In this document: in pieces, positions 9,327 through 18,011 of the stretch
Layout: every line of letters begins with the position of its first letter
Position numbering within the stretch: position 1 is the stretch's first letter
Assembly (NCBI RefSeq): GCF_042850945.1
Contig: NZ_AP031496.1
Coordinates: 1,426,001 to 1,490,000, forward strand
Direction: 5' to 3'
Source: Halioxenophilus aromaticivorans
GTDB lineage: Bacteria; Pseudomonadota; Gammaproteobacteria; Pseudomonadales; Cellvibrionaceae
DNA: 64,000 bases
Notes under the pieces: generated by a model
Databases searched by the model: none
Seen by the model: only the letters and a program-made list of their open reading frames with translations
Told to the model about the DNA's origin: nothing
Made by a program: the position numbers and the translations under genes

Positions 9327-9396
9327 CAAACCATCACAACTTGGTTTTAAATTTCATTGGAACTTCTGCTTAGGCAGAGGGTGGCGACATTGCCTT

Positions 9397-9480
9397 GTAC
9401 ACAACGGACAGTACACAACGGACAGTACACAACGGATAGAACACAACGGATAGTGCACAGCGGTTAGTACACAACCGGTA
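9397..9480. repeat. Six tandem 14-bp units running into the sfsA stop codon
   Basis: Units at 9397, 9411, 9425, 9439, 9453 and 9467; the consensus is GTACACAACGGAYA and divergence rises toward sfsA. The last unit codes for the final sfsA residues (LPVVY), so the array appears to have grown from the 3' end of the gene. Confidence 0.85.
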
Positions 9481-10189
9481 GTGGCCTATTGAGCGCAATG
9501 TTGGAAACGGTTAAGCGCGCTTGGTACGCCAAAATTTCCACGCCATCTGCGGCGGCTTTGCGCAGTAACTCACCATAAAGCGGGTCGATATGGTCGGCAG
9601 GGCTCACGGTTTCTATGCCTGCGTGCTGCACGCAAAATAGAAGCACGGCACGTTTACCTTGATTAACCAGTTCACTCAGAGCGCGTAAATGTTTTGCTCC
9701 GCGATCACTGACAGAATCGGGAAAATACCCCTCGCCGGGAGCCTCCATCAACGTGACGTTTTTCACTTCAACAAAGCACTCCCGGCTATCAGCGTCACTC
9801 TCGCTCAGTAAAAAGTCGATTCGGCTATTATCAATACCGCACACGGCTTCAGGTTTTATCAGTTGATAATGCGCCAGCTCCTTAATAGTGCCGTTGATTA
9901 TTGCTTCTTTGACCAAGTGGTTAGCTCTACCCGTATTGATGCCAGCGCGGTAATTTCCTTCGGCGGTTACCAGTTCTAACGTATTGGGATATTTGCGTTT
10001 TGGGTTATCAGATAGTGAATACCAACAAGGAGAGTTTGGCACTAGGCAATGCCGCATGGAGCCAGTGTTAGGGCAGTGCACGGTGATCACTTCACCACTG
10101 GATGTTTTTATATCGGCGAGGAATCTTTTGTATCGTTTTAATAAGATTCCTCGCTCAAGCTTAGGAGAAATTTTCATAATAAATTGCAT
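9464..10189 (-). CDS. sfsA: SfsA, sugar fermentation stimulation protein homologue
   Basis: 241 residues; SfsA is usually about 230-240. Diagnostic segments are RGILLKRYKRFLADI at the N-terminus, VHCPNTGSMRHCL, RANHLVKEAI, SRIDFLL, FVEVKNVTLMEAPGEGYFPDSVSDRGAKHL, and AVLLFCVQH. The fold resembles nucleases with a D/E-x-K core (EVKNV), and binding to DNA has been reported for the family; the role stays unclear. The second Met (10177) could also start the protein. The gene lies divergent from dksA, as in many gammaproteobacteria. Confidence 0.93.
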   Translation of the reverse strand: MQFIMKISPKLERGILLKRYKRFLADIKTSSGEVITVHCPNTGSMRHCLVPNSPCWYSLSDNPKRKYPNTLELVTAEGNYRAGINTGRANHLVKEAIINGTIKELAHYQLIKPEAVCGIDNSRIDFLLSESDADSRECFVEVKNVTLMEAPGEGYFPDSVSDRGAKHLRALSELVNQGKRAVLLFCVQHAGIETVSPADHIDPLYGELLRKAAADGVEILAYQARLTVSNIALNRPLPVVY

Positions 10190-10397
10190 TCTTTAGCGCC
10201 GAAATAGGGCGCAATTCGTCGTTAAAAGTGGCGTATGGTAACAATTTAGCGTTACCCCTGTGTCATTTGGGAAAAACTGCTAGCACTGGTCAGAGGTTTC
10301 TGGTAGGTTCCCTTGCTCTAAAAATCTGGACTTGAAAAAAAGAGTTTAGGCCGCATGTTAATGGGCCTGTGTTTTCGACTAGCGAGGCGTAGCAACC

Positions 10398-10838
10398 ATG
10401 CCAAATTCAACCGCCGCAGACAAGATTTCCTCCCACGGTATTGAGCCGTACCAGGAGAAGCCCGGTGAGGAATATATGAACTCCGATCAACAGGAGCACT
10501 TCCGCCAATTGTTATTGGCTTGGAAGTCTGAGTTGATGGAAGAAGCAGGCCGTACCATGTCCCACTTGAAAGACGAAGCGGCCAATTTTCCTGACCCGGC
10601 CGACCGTGCCAGCCAGGAAGAAGAATTTAGCCTTGAGTTGCGTACTCGAGACCGAGAGCGCAAGTTGATTAAAAAGATCGACTCCACATTGGAGCTGATC
10701 GAAGCAGGCGACTACGGATTCTGTGACACCTGTGGGGTCGAGATTGGCGTTCGCCGACTAGAGGCTCGTCCAACGGCTACCCTGTGTGTTGATTGCAAAA
10801 CCCTGGCTGAGATTCGCGAGAAACAAGTCGGCGGTTAA
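10398..10838 (+). CDS. dksA: DksA, RNA polymerase-binding transcription factor
   Basis: 146 residues, very close to the E. coli protein. DksA enters the RNA polymerase secondary channel and, with ppGpp, lowers rRNA promoter output and activates amino-acid promoters. The coiled-coil tip has the essential DxxDxA (FPDPADRASQEEEFSLELR), and the four-Cys zinc finger is CDTCG...CVDCK near residues 113-135. The start ATG at 10398 gives the expected N-terminal helix ahead of GIEPYQEKPGEEYMN. It is followed by a hairpin and gluQ, the conserved dksA-gluQ arrangement. Confidence 0.97.
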   Translation: MPNSTAADKISSHGIEPYQEKPGEEYMNSDQQEHFRQLLLAWKSELMEEAGRTMSHLKDEAANFPDPADRASQEEEFSLELRTRDRERKLIKKIDSTLELIEAGDYGFCDTCGVEIGVRRLEARPTATLCVDCKTLAEIREKQVGG

Positions 10839-10854
10839 TGTGCTTTCTCCCGCA

Positions 10855-10879
10855 CCCAGCCGCACTGCTTGCGGCTGGG
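10855..10879 (+). terminator. Hairpin between dksA and gluQ
   Basis: CCCAGCCGCA and TGCGGCTGGG form a perfect 10-bp stem with a 5-base loop. The T tract after it is weak, so it may act as a partial terminator or attenuator that reduces read-through into gluQ; such a terminator between these two genes is known in enterics. Confidence 0.6.
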
Positions 10880-10972
10880 CATGCACTCTTCCTTCTTTAT
10901 ATACTGCTTCTACCCAATATAGCTTCCATCCTTTGCCTGTTGGCATCTCAACGTTGTGTTTAGGCGGCCTGC

Positions 10973-11860
10973 ATGACTGCTTCAGCCTCTAACTATGTTG
11001 GGCGCTTCGCGCCATCGCCCACCGGACCCCTGCATTTTGGTTCGCTTGTGGCTGCTTTGGCCAGCTACCTGGATGCTAAATCCTGCGCCGGTCGTTGGCT
11101 GGTGCGGGTGGAAGATATTGATCCGCCACGGGAAATTCCCGGTGCTAGGGACGCAATCCTCAATGCCCTGGTGGCCCATGGTTTAGACTGGGACGGTGAG
11201 ATATTGTTGCAGTCACAACGCACGGCACACTACAAAGCTGCCCTGGCCGAACTTTCCGCCCAAAGGCACACCTATGCGTGCAGTTGCAGCCGGCAACGTC
11301 TACGTTCTCTGCCCAACGGTTACGATGGGCAATGCCTGAGCCAACCTCCTACGTCGCGCACTCCGGCGGCTATTAAGCTCAAAAGCCGGTCTTTCTCCTA
11401 CCAATTTGAAGATCTTATCCAAGGGCGGCAGTCGCAGTTGTTGCAGGCCCCCCAGGATGATTTTGTGCTCTGGCGCAAAGACGGTTTGGTGGCCTATCAG
11501 TTGGCAGTGGTGGTAGACGACTTGGCCCAGGGGGTAAACCATGTGGTGCGCGGCTCTGATTTATTAGACAGCGCCGTGCGCCAGGCACTGCTATTGCGGC
11601 TGATGGGTGCCGAGCCACCGGCATACGGCCATCTGCCCGTGGCGAGCAAACAAGATGGGCAAAAGCTCAGTAAACAAAATCACGCAGCCGCATTGGATAA
11701 CAGTGCAGCCGCAGCGAACTTGGTGCGTGCGCTGCAATTTTTGGGTCAAGCGCCACCGGAGCATTTGCTCCAGGGCTCGGTGCAAGCTATCTTGCGCTGG
11801 GGCTGCGAACACTGGCACCGGGGCAAAGTGCCGGCCAGTTTGGCCATTGCAGTGGATTAA
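10973..11860 (+). CDS. gluQ: Glutamyl-Q tRNA(Asp) synthetase
   Basis: 295 residues, a truncated glutamyl-tRNA synthetase paralogue without anticodon-binding domain. It activates glutamate and attaches it to queuosine in tRNA(Asp). The class I signature FAPSPTGPLHFGSL is at the N-terminus, zinc-site cysteines are CSCSRQRL and the following YDGQC near residues 103-122, and the KMSKS counterpart is KLSKQN near residue 231. The location behind dksA supports the call. Confidence 0.95.
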   Translation: MTASASNYVGRFAPSPTGPLHFGSLVAALASYLDAKSCAGRWLVRVEDIDPPREIPGARDAILNALVAHGLDWDGEILLQSQRTAHYKAALAELSAQRHTYACSCSRQRLRSLPNGYDGQCLSQPPTSRTPAAIKLKSRSFSYQFEDLIQGRQSQLLQAPQDDFVLWRKDGLVAYQLAVVVDDLAQGVNHVVRGSDLLDSAVRQALLLRLMGAEPPAYGHLPVASKQDGQKLSKQNHAAALDNSAAAANLVRALQFLGQAPPEHLLQGSVQAILRWGCEHWHRGKVPASLAIAVD

Positions 11861-11873
11861 TGTAGGGGGATGT

Positions 11874-12068
11874 GTGCAGTCAAATAGTGCCTCTGGCCAG
11901 CGTTGGATGATGCTGGTGTTAGTGATGGCGGCGACATTTTCGCCATCCGTTCTAGATTGGATGTTAGACCCAAAAGGCGCCTGGTTTCGCCCGTTTCTGG
12001 TGTGGCTGGTCGTCATTGCGATTGCTTTGGGTGTGCAGCTAAAAGGCCGAAAGCATGATGACCTTTGA
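11874..12068 (+). CDS. cbrX: CbrX-like small membrane protein
   Basis: 64 residues. GTG start at 11874 chosen because GGGGGA lies just upstream; earlier in-frame starts would be deep inside gluQ. Two hydrophobic segments (WMMLVLVMAATFSPSVL and FLVWLVVIAIALGVQL) suggest a small inner-membrane protein. It overlaps cbrA by 14 bases, so cbrA translation is probably coupled to it. In Pseudomonas a short frame called cbrX stands in exactly this place, between gluQ and cbrA, and is coupled to cbrA. Identification rests on position and overlap rather than sequence. Confidence 0.65.
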   Translation: MQSNSASGQRWMMLVLVMAATFSPSVLDWMLDPKGAWFRPFLVWLVVIAIALGVQLKGRKHDDL

Positions 12069-15009
12069 GCTGTCCACCATTGTTTTAGTGGTGGTGGCCT
12101 ATGTGTTGGTTACTTTTGGCATTGCCACCTTAACCAACCGCGGTTGGTTACCCGATTCCTTCATCAACCACCCTGTTACCTACATTCTTTCCCTGGGGGT
12201 GTTTGCCAGCACCTGGGCCTATTACGGCGTGGTGGATTTAGCCTATCAATACGGTTATGGCGCGCTCACCTATTACATCGGTATTGTGGCGTTATTTTTG
12301 TTTGCGCCGGTGGCACTGACACCCATTGCTCAGCTGGTGCAACGGTTTAAAATTCCCTCGGTGGCCGATTTGCTGGTATTCCGCTATCACAGTCAATTGG
12401 TGGGTAGCGTGGTCACTCTGTGCATGATGGCGGCTGTGATGCCGTTGGTGGCCATGCAAATTCAGGCGGTGGCAGAGTCGCTGTCTATCTTGACCAACTA
12501 CACCCCAGAGAAATCTTCACATTTCGATTTCGAGAAGATGTTCGCCCTGGGCTACTGCCTGCTGTTGTTGGTGTTTGGCTTGCTGTTCGGAGCCAGCCGA
12601 GAAAAACAGCGTGGCCTAGTGATGGCCTTGGCGTTTGAATCGCTCATTAAGATCCTTGCCATTACTGCGGTGGGCTTGTTTGCTGTGTTCCAGGTGTTTG
12701 GTAGCCTAGATGGTATTGATCAGTGGCTGGCGCAAAACCCGGATCAGCAAAAGCTGTTGTATACCGCTCTATCGGATAACAGCACCCACACGCTGTTGTT
12801 GGTGTTTATTGCCACCGCCGTGGCCATGCCGCACTTGTTTCAATCATCGGTGGTGGATGTGCCCGTGGCTCGATCCATGCGTTTTGCCTCTTGGGCGTTT
12901 CCCTTATTTCTATTCTGTATGGCCGCGCCTATTTTGCCCATTCTGTGGGCGGGTTTCGCGCTGGATGTGCCACTACCGGTGCAGTATTACACCTTGGGCG
13001 TGCCGTTTGTATCCGAGCAGCCCGGTCTTACGATGTTGGCGTTTATCGGCGGCTTGTCCGCCGCCACCGGCGCCATCATCTCTATCACCATGGCCGGTAC
13101 CGTTATGGTGCTCAACCACTGGTTACTACCAATGTCTCGTCTGGGTCAAAAGCGAGACCTGCGCCGCCGAATAGTGTGGCTGCGCCGCACTACCATGGGT
13201 GGCATATTGGCGGCGGCCTATCTGTTCTATCTGATCACCGGCGGCGACCACCGCCTAATGGAGCTGGCGCTGACCACTTTTGTGGCCATGTTGCAGTTTT
13301 TGCCGGCCATCATAGCCGTGACTTACTGGTCCCGGGCCAATCGTTTCGGCTTGCTGGCCGGTATGTGCGCGGGCGCTACGGTGTGGTTTTGGTGTTTGCT
13401 CTTACCTGTGATGTTTGAGGTGAGCCAAGTCAGTCTGCCGTTTTGGGGCACGGTGGCACTGGGCATTGATGCTTGGAATAGCATCGCGTTGGTGTCGCTG
13501 GCCTTGAACATTGGTTTGTTCGTGCTGGTTTCCATGAATACAGAGCAAAATGCCGAGGAGCAATTCAGTGCCTCGTTGTGCACCGAGGCTGAAATCGCTC
13601 AGCCAGTAAGGGTGATTTTGGATGTTCACAGTTGCGATGAAATCAAAGAGCGTCTAAGCCGGAGCTTGGGCGCAACCCTGGCCGAGATTCAGGTAAACAA
13701 GGCGGCGGAGGAGCTGGGCTACAGCTTTTCCGAGCGACGCCCGTACAGCCTGCGGCGAATCCGAAACCGGCTGGAAACCAATCTGTCTTCCATGATGGGG
13801 CGCTCCGTGGCCAGTGAGATCATTGATCGCCATTTGCCCTATCGTCTGCCTAGCCAGGCCGGTAATACCGACATTAACCTGATGGAATCGCGTTTGCACC
13901 GCTACCGCGATCGGCTCACCGGTATGGCGGCCGAGCTGGATAGCCTGCGCCTATACCACCGCAACACCATTTACGAGCTACCCATGGCGGTGTGTTCCCT
14001 AGGCAGCGACTTAGAGGTCATCACCTGGAATCGCTCCATGGAAGAGTTGACGTCAATCCAGTCTGGTGACGTGGCCGGCGCGCACTTGTCGGATTTGTCT
14101 TCGCCCTGGCGTGAGCTGATCATCGATTTCACCGACAGCGAAGAGCGCCACCTGCACGGCCAGTTGGTAAAGGTTGACGGCAAAGAGCGTTTTTTCAGCC
14201 TGCATAAATCGCCGCTGCATACCCCCAAAGCCATCGGCGAAGAAGACGGCCAAGTGATATTGATCGAGGAAATCACCGAGCTAAAACTGTTGGAGCAAGA
14301 GCTAACGCACAGTGAGCGACTGGCTTCCATCGGTCGATTGTCGGCCGGGGTGGCCCACGAAATCGGTAACCCGGTGACGGGCATTGCTTGCTTGGCACAG
14401 AACCTAAAGTACGATTCCGACGCCCCAGAGGTGTTAGAGACCGCCGAGCAAATCCTCTCGCAAACCCATCGCATCAGCAGCATCGTGCACTCGCTAGTGA
14501 CTTTTTCGCACTCCGGCAGCCACAACCCTAGGCAGTGTTCTGCAGTGGAGGTGCAAAGTTTTGTAAGTGAGGCCATTGCGCTGTTGTCTCTGCAGAAAGA
14601 CGATGTTCAAGTGACCTACCAAAGCTTTGTGCCCGCGCATTTGCGGGTGATGGGCGATACCCAAAAGTTGATTCAGGTATTCATCAATTTATTATCGAAT
14701 GCGCGGGACGCTAGTGAAGATGGCGATACCGTTGTGATTGAAGCCGAGGCTGAAGCTGGCGAGGTGGCCATATCGGTGAGTGACCAAGGCAGCGGTATCG
14801 ATCCAGACCACATTGATCAAATCATCGAGCCTTTTTTCACCACCAAAGAGCCAGGCAAAGGAACGGGCTTGGGTCTGGCGATGGTGTACAGTATCATCGA
14901 TGAACACGACGGCAGTATCCGAGTGGAGAGCCCGCTCGACAAACAGAGCCAAACCGGCACCCGGTTTATCATTACCTTGCCTGAGGGAGTTGAGCCTTCC
15001 CCGGAGTAG
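12055..15009 (+). CDS. cbrA: CbrA, transporter-domain sensor histidine kinase
   Basis: 984 residues, like Pseudomonas CbrA. The first ~500 residues are a sodium/solute symporter-type domain with about 13 membrane segments. Then come a linker, a PAS region (TIYELPMAVCSLGSDLEVITWN), a HisKA box with the phospho-His in VAHEIGNPVTGI near residue 767, and a HATPase with N box NLLSNARDAS, G1 DQGSGI and G2 TGLGLAM. CbrA phosphorylates CbrB and with it controls carbon/nitrogen balance and, in Pseudomonas, catabolite repression. The order gluQ-cbrX-cbrA-cbrB supports it. Confidence 0.92.
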   Translation: MMTFELSTIVLVVVAYVLVTFGIATLTNRGWLPDSFINHPVTYILSLGVFASTWAYYGVVDLAYQYGYGALTYYIGIVALFLFAPVALTPIAQLVQRFKIPSVADLLVFRYHSQLVGSVVTLCMMAAVMPLVAMQIQAVAESLSILTNYTPEKSSHFDFEKMFALGYCLLLLVFGLLFGASREKQRGLVMALAFESLIKILAITAVGLFAVFQVFGSLDGIDQWLAQNPDQQKLLYTALSDNSTHTLLLVFIATAVAMPHLFQSSVVDVPVARSMRFASWAFPLFLFCMAAPILPILWAGFALDVPLPVQYYTLGVPFVSEQPGLTMLAFIGGLSAATGAIISITMAGTVMVLNHWLLPMSRLGQKRDLRRRIVWLRRTTMGGILAAAYLFYLITGGDHRLMELALTTFVAMLQFLPAIIAVTYWSRANRFGLLAGMCAGATVWFWCLLLPVMFEVSQVSLPFWGTVALGIDAWNSIALVSLALNIGLFVLVSMNTEQNAEEQFSASLCTEAEIAQPVRVILDVHSCDEIKERLSRSLGATLAEIQVNKAAEELGYSFSERRPYSLRRIRNRLETNLSSMMGRSVASEIIDRHLPYRLPSQAGNTDINLMESRLHRYRDRLTGMAAELDSLRLYHRNTIYELPMAVCSLGSDLEVITWNRSMEELTSIQSGDVAGAHLSDLSSPWRELIIDFTDSEERHLHGQLVKVDGKERFFSLHKSPLHTPKAIGEEDGQVILIEEITELKLLEQELTHSERLASIGRLSAGVAHEIGNPVTGIACLAQNLKYDSDAPEVLETAEQILSQTHRISSIVHSLVTFSHSGSHNPRQCSAVEVQSFVSEAIALLSLQKDDVQVTYQSFVPAHLRVMGDTQKLIQVFINLLSNARDASEDGDTVVIEAEAEAGEVAISVSDQGSGIDPDHIDQIIEPFFTTKEPGKGTGLGLAMVYSIIDEHDGSIRVESPLDKQSQTGTRFIITLPEGVEPSPE

Positions 15010-15093
15010 TAGCAGGGCAACTAAGCCATCCGGCGAGCCTTTTATTAGGTTAAACTTAGGCTGTTTTATCAAACAAATTGTTCGGCGAGGACT

Positions 15094-16521
15094 ATGAGCA
15101 AAATACTCATTGTTGAAGACGAAGTGATCATTCGCACCGCATTGCGAAAATTACTAGAGCGCAGCAAGTACCAAGTAAACGAAGCTACCTCTGTCAAAGA
15201 AGCCACCAGCAAGTACCAGCTGGCCGATTACAACCTCATTATTAGCGATCTGCGTCTACCCGGGGCCCCTGGTACCGATCTGATCAAGCTGTCTGGCGAT
15301 GTTCCTGTTCTGATTATGACCAGCTATGCTAGCCTGCGCTCGGCGGTAGATTCCATGCGCATGGGCGCCATGGACTACATTGCCAAGCCCTTTGATCACG
15401 ATGAAATGGTGGCCGCCGTCAAACGCATTATTGGCAAAGCCAATGCCGCCAAAATGCCCCAGCCTGCCGCCGGAAAACGCAGAACGACCGGCGCTTCCAT
15501 TGATGGCATGATTGGCACCAGTGCCGTAATGCGTGAGCTGTACAACAAACTGCGCAAGGTTGCGCCCACCCAGGCCACCGTGCTGATCCACGGCGAAACC
15601 GGTACTGGTAAAGAGCTGGCCGCAAGGGCCATCCATAACCTCAGCCCAAGAGCAGACCAACCCATTATCTCGGTTAACTGTGCCGCCATTCCCGAAACCC
15701 TCATCGAATCCGAGTTGTTTGGCCATGAGAAGGGCGCTTTTACCGGCGCAGCCAACACCCGAGAAGGCCTAGTGGCCGCCGCCGATAAAGGCACGTTGTT
15801 TTTGGATGAAATCGGCGAGCTTCCGTTGGAGGCGCAGGCTCGCTTGTTGCGTGTGATCCAAGAGGGCGAGGTACGTCCCATTGGTGCTATTGAGTCGCGC
15901 AAGGTTGACGTTCGCTTAGTGGCGGCGACCCACCGTAATCTGTTGACTCTCTCCCGGGAAGGCAAGTTTCGGGAGGATTTATACTATCGCCTTAACGTCC
16001 TGCAGCTAACGCTACCGCCGCTGAGAGAGCGAGGTAAGGATATTCTGGCCATTGCCGAGGCGTTGATTGAAAAGTTTTGTGTGCAAATGGATGTGCCTAT
16101 CAAGGTGTTGTCGCCGGAGGCCATCCAAGCCATAACAACCTACAACTGGCCCGGTAATGTGCGCGAGTTGGAAAACGCCATGCAGCGTGCGGTGATTTTC
16201 TGCGACGAGGGCAATGAGATCCCCCACGACGTATTGGATATTGGCATGGAGCTGGTAAACACGGCAGATATTGAGCGCAGCACCTCGCCATACCCAACAG
16301 CGGCCCCTGCGCCGTCTCGGCCTGCAGTCAGCAAACCCTCATCCGACCCCGCGGAAGATTTGTCCTTGGAAGATTACTTTCAGCACTTTGTGTTGGAGCA
16401 TCAAGAGAGTATGTCGGAAACCGAATTGGCTCGTAAACTCGGCATCAGCCGTAAATGTTTGTGGGAGCGCCGGCAAAAGCTAGGCATTGAACGCAAAAAA
16501 ACCCTCTCCAGCGCCAAATAG
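15094..16521 (+). CDS. cbrB: CbrB, sigma-54-dependent response regulator
   Basis: 475 residues in NtrC-type order. The receiver domain has its phospho-acceptor Asp52 in LIISDLRLPG. The AAA+ domain has Walker A GETGTGKE near residue 168, the sigma-54 contact loop GAFTGA near 215, and Walker B GTLFLDEIGEL. A Pro/Ser/Ala linker precedes a Fis-type helix-turn-helix (MSETELARKLGISRKCLWERRQ). The ATG is 84 bases after cbrA. It would activate the sigma-54 promoter 525 bases downstream of its own stop codon. Confidence 0.92.
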   Translation: MSKILIVEDEVIIRTALRKLLERSKYQVNEATSVKEATSKYQLADYNLIISDLRLPGAPGTDLIKLSGDVPVLIMTSYASLRSAVDSMRMGAMDYIAKPFDHDEMVAAVKRIIGKANAAKMPQPAAGKRRTTGASIDGMIGTSAVMRELYNKLRKVAPTQATVLIHGETGTGKELAARAIHNLSPRADQPIISVNCAAIPETLIESELFGHEKGAFTGAANTREGLVAAADKGTLFLDEIGELPLEAQARLLRVIQEGEVRPIGAIESRKVDVRLVAATHRNLLTLSREGKFREDLYYRLNVLQLTLPPLRERGKDILAIAEALIEKFCVQMDVPIKVLSPEAIQAITTYNWPGNVRELENAMQRAVIFCDEGNEIPHDVLDIGMELVNTADIERSTSPYPTAAPAPSRPAVSKPSSDPAEDLSLEDYFQHFVLEHQESMSETELARKLGISRKCLWERRQKLGIERKKTLSSAK

Positions 16522-16920
16522 CCGTCTGCTTGGGTGTGCCCGCCCAAGCCCTCTTTTAAGCTCCCCTCTAGATAATTGAACCTCAACATAGATGCCCTTT
16601 GGTCACTTTTCCTAAGGGGGCACTTTCGGCGTGGTTTTATAACCAGCTCTTCTGAGCGCCCAAACCGTGCCAGGTCGCTTCAGTGCGTCGTTTTGGCTGC
16701 CATGGCGTTACTCAAGGTTACCGGGGTGTTACTTCCAGTAGACTTGCATTATGCGTTCTGTGCCTAAGCGGGCTATTTTTATAGCTGAAAACGAGCTGAT
16801 TATTGTGCCAGCGTCGTTTGAGTCAACACAGAATGCTCATTCCGCATAACTGCATAAATTTGAATGCCGGCGGGGATCTAATAAAACCGTCGAAATCGTG
16901 TGAATGTCACCTGAATCTGG
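16522..16920. other. Intergenic, 3' side of cbrB
   Basis: About 400 bases without a supported gene; a few half-site-like GGTTACC and GTGTTAC words occur at about 16713-16732. A 63-codon frame at 16576-16767 has no recognisable family. Confidence 0.4.
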
Positions 16921-16970
16921 GTGTTACCTAAATGTGTTGTGGGTAACACTTCCCGTGAGAATAGGTAACG
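16921..16970. promoter_or_regulatory. Putative CbrB enhancer (upstream activating sequence)
   Basis: GTGTTACC (16921-16928) and GGTAACAC (16942-16949) are a perfect 8-bp inverted repeat with a 13-base spacer, followed by a third half-site GGTAACG (16964-16970). It sits 77-126 bases before the sigma-54 -24 element, a normal distance for an NtrC-type activator. Pseudomonas CbrB is reported to bind TGTTAC/GTAACA-type repeats; that comparison is from memory. Confidence 0.65.
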
Positions 16971-17045
16971 AATTGAAAATAGCGAATTTTCATAAGAAGA
17001 CCTATTCTGGGGTTATGTTGTTGATATTAAATGATTTTTTATTTT

Positions 17046-17061
17046 TGGCGCACCAGCTGCA
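17046..17061 (+). promoter_or_regulatory. Sigma-54 promoter (-24/-12) of the putative crcZ
   Basis: TGGCGCACCAGCTGCA: GG at 17047-17048 and GC at 17059-17060 separated by exactly 10 bases, as sigma-54 requires. The match to TGGCAC-N5-TTGCA is good at both boxes. Predicted transcript start is about 17071, directly at the A-rich RNA. Confidence 0.75.
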
Positions 17062-17070
17062 TTATCACTG

Positions 17071-17371
17071 GCATAATAAAAACAACAAATAATAAAAATA
17101 ATTACTTAGTAAACGACAAATTATAATAAGAACAACAAATAATAAGAAAAACGATTATAATAACAACAAGAAATAATAATAACAGACAATATAACAACAA
17201 CAAGAAATAATAATAACGAGAAAGAAAACAACAACAATTAATAAAAACTAGCGACAAACTGACTTGATTCTCGGAGAGAGTTTGCGAATAACGCAATCAG
17301 TTGCACGGATGCTTAGACATTGTTGGTAATCCAATACAAAGGGGAAGAGGTTCTCTTCCCCTTATTGCTTT
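17071..17371 (+). ncRNA. crcZ: Putative CrcZ-type Hfq-titrating small RNA
   Basis: About 300 bases from the predicted sigma-54 start to a terminator, with no good reading frame. From 17078 to 17250 the sequence is built almost wholly of AACAACAA, AATAATAA and AAGAAATAA words, which are (A-R-N)n triplets of the type bound by the distal face of Hfq. A 22-bp segment is directly repeated at 17162-17183 and 17196-17217. In Pseudomonas, CrcZ lies right after cbrB, is switched on by CbrB with sigma-54, is 350-400 nt, and removes Hfq/Crc from repressed mRNAs. Position, promoter class and composition all agree; there is no direct proof of expression. Confidence 0.72.
17341..17371 (+). terminator. Terminator of the putative crcZ
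   Basis: GGGGAAGAG (17341-17349), loop GTT, CTCTTCCCC (17353-17361), then TTATTGCTTT. A perfect 9-bp stem with an interrupted T tract. Confidence 0.75.
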
Positions 17372-18011
17372 CCCCAAACACATTCCCTTTGCATAACTTC
17401 CCTTTGAACAACCCAGCTATTTACAGCTTCTGTTACAGTTTCTGGTACTACAGCCATATCATCTGAAACAAGCATCCACAGCTGGTCTCGATTATTTGAT
17501 CAAAGCTTCCAAACGCGCGTGACCAAAGACCTTGCCATAAAACTCCGCGATAGCCTGGTAGTGCACCTATCCAAGATTTTTACTCACACTGTGCGCCGCG
17601 CGCTTTCACCTAAAGGCCTGCGTGATGCGAGCGCTTGGCGTGGCTTCACCTGTACAATGTCACAACTCCCTGGTTGGTTCTTCAAGCCTCAGTCATAACG
17701 GTAGAAGATCCTGGCCACAACGGCGGCCTTGGATAGTCGTTTGTGTTGGTGCCTTGCGCGGCAATATCAACGGCTTGTCTGCCTCTGGCCCCCTGGGTTG
17801 CACTCACCAAGCGCCGTGAGATCTTTCCCATAGGCGAAGCGAGGGTTACACTCGCGCTCTTCACGGCTGCCATCTCTGCACAGCACAAAGCCACCACTGT
17901 TAGGGTGAAAGAAATATCGCTGCCCAGTCAGAGGCCGGCCAATGTCAAAACCCGTAATCAAAAACAGCTGGCGCATCTGGCGCGCGGGCGAGAACACTCT
18001 GAGGCGTAACT
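17372..18011. other. Intergenic, no supported gene
   Basis: About 640 bases between the sRNA and fdhD. Overlapping frames exist on both strands (17743-18009 plus; 17767-17997 minus), each without ribosome site or family match. They could be a decayed gene; I cannot tell which. Confidence 0.4.

Noticed and set aside
9397..9480. CRISPR array
   Set aside because: Units are 14 bp with no spacers and no cas genes.
17743..18009. Gene in front of fdhD
   Set aside because: Frames on both strands overlap; none has a family match or good start, so it is left as unassigned.
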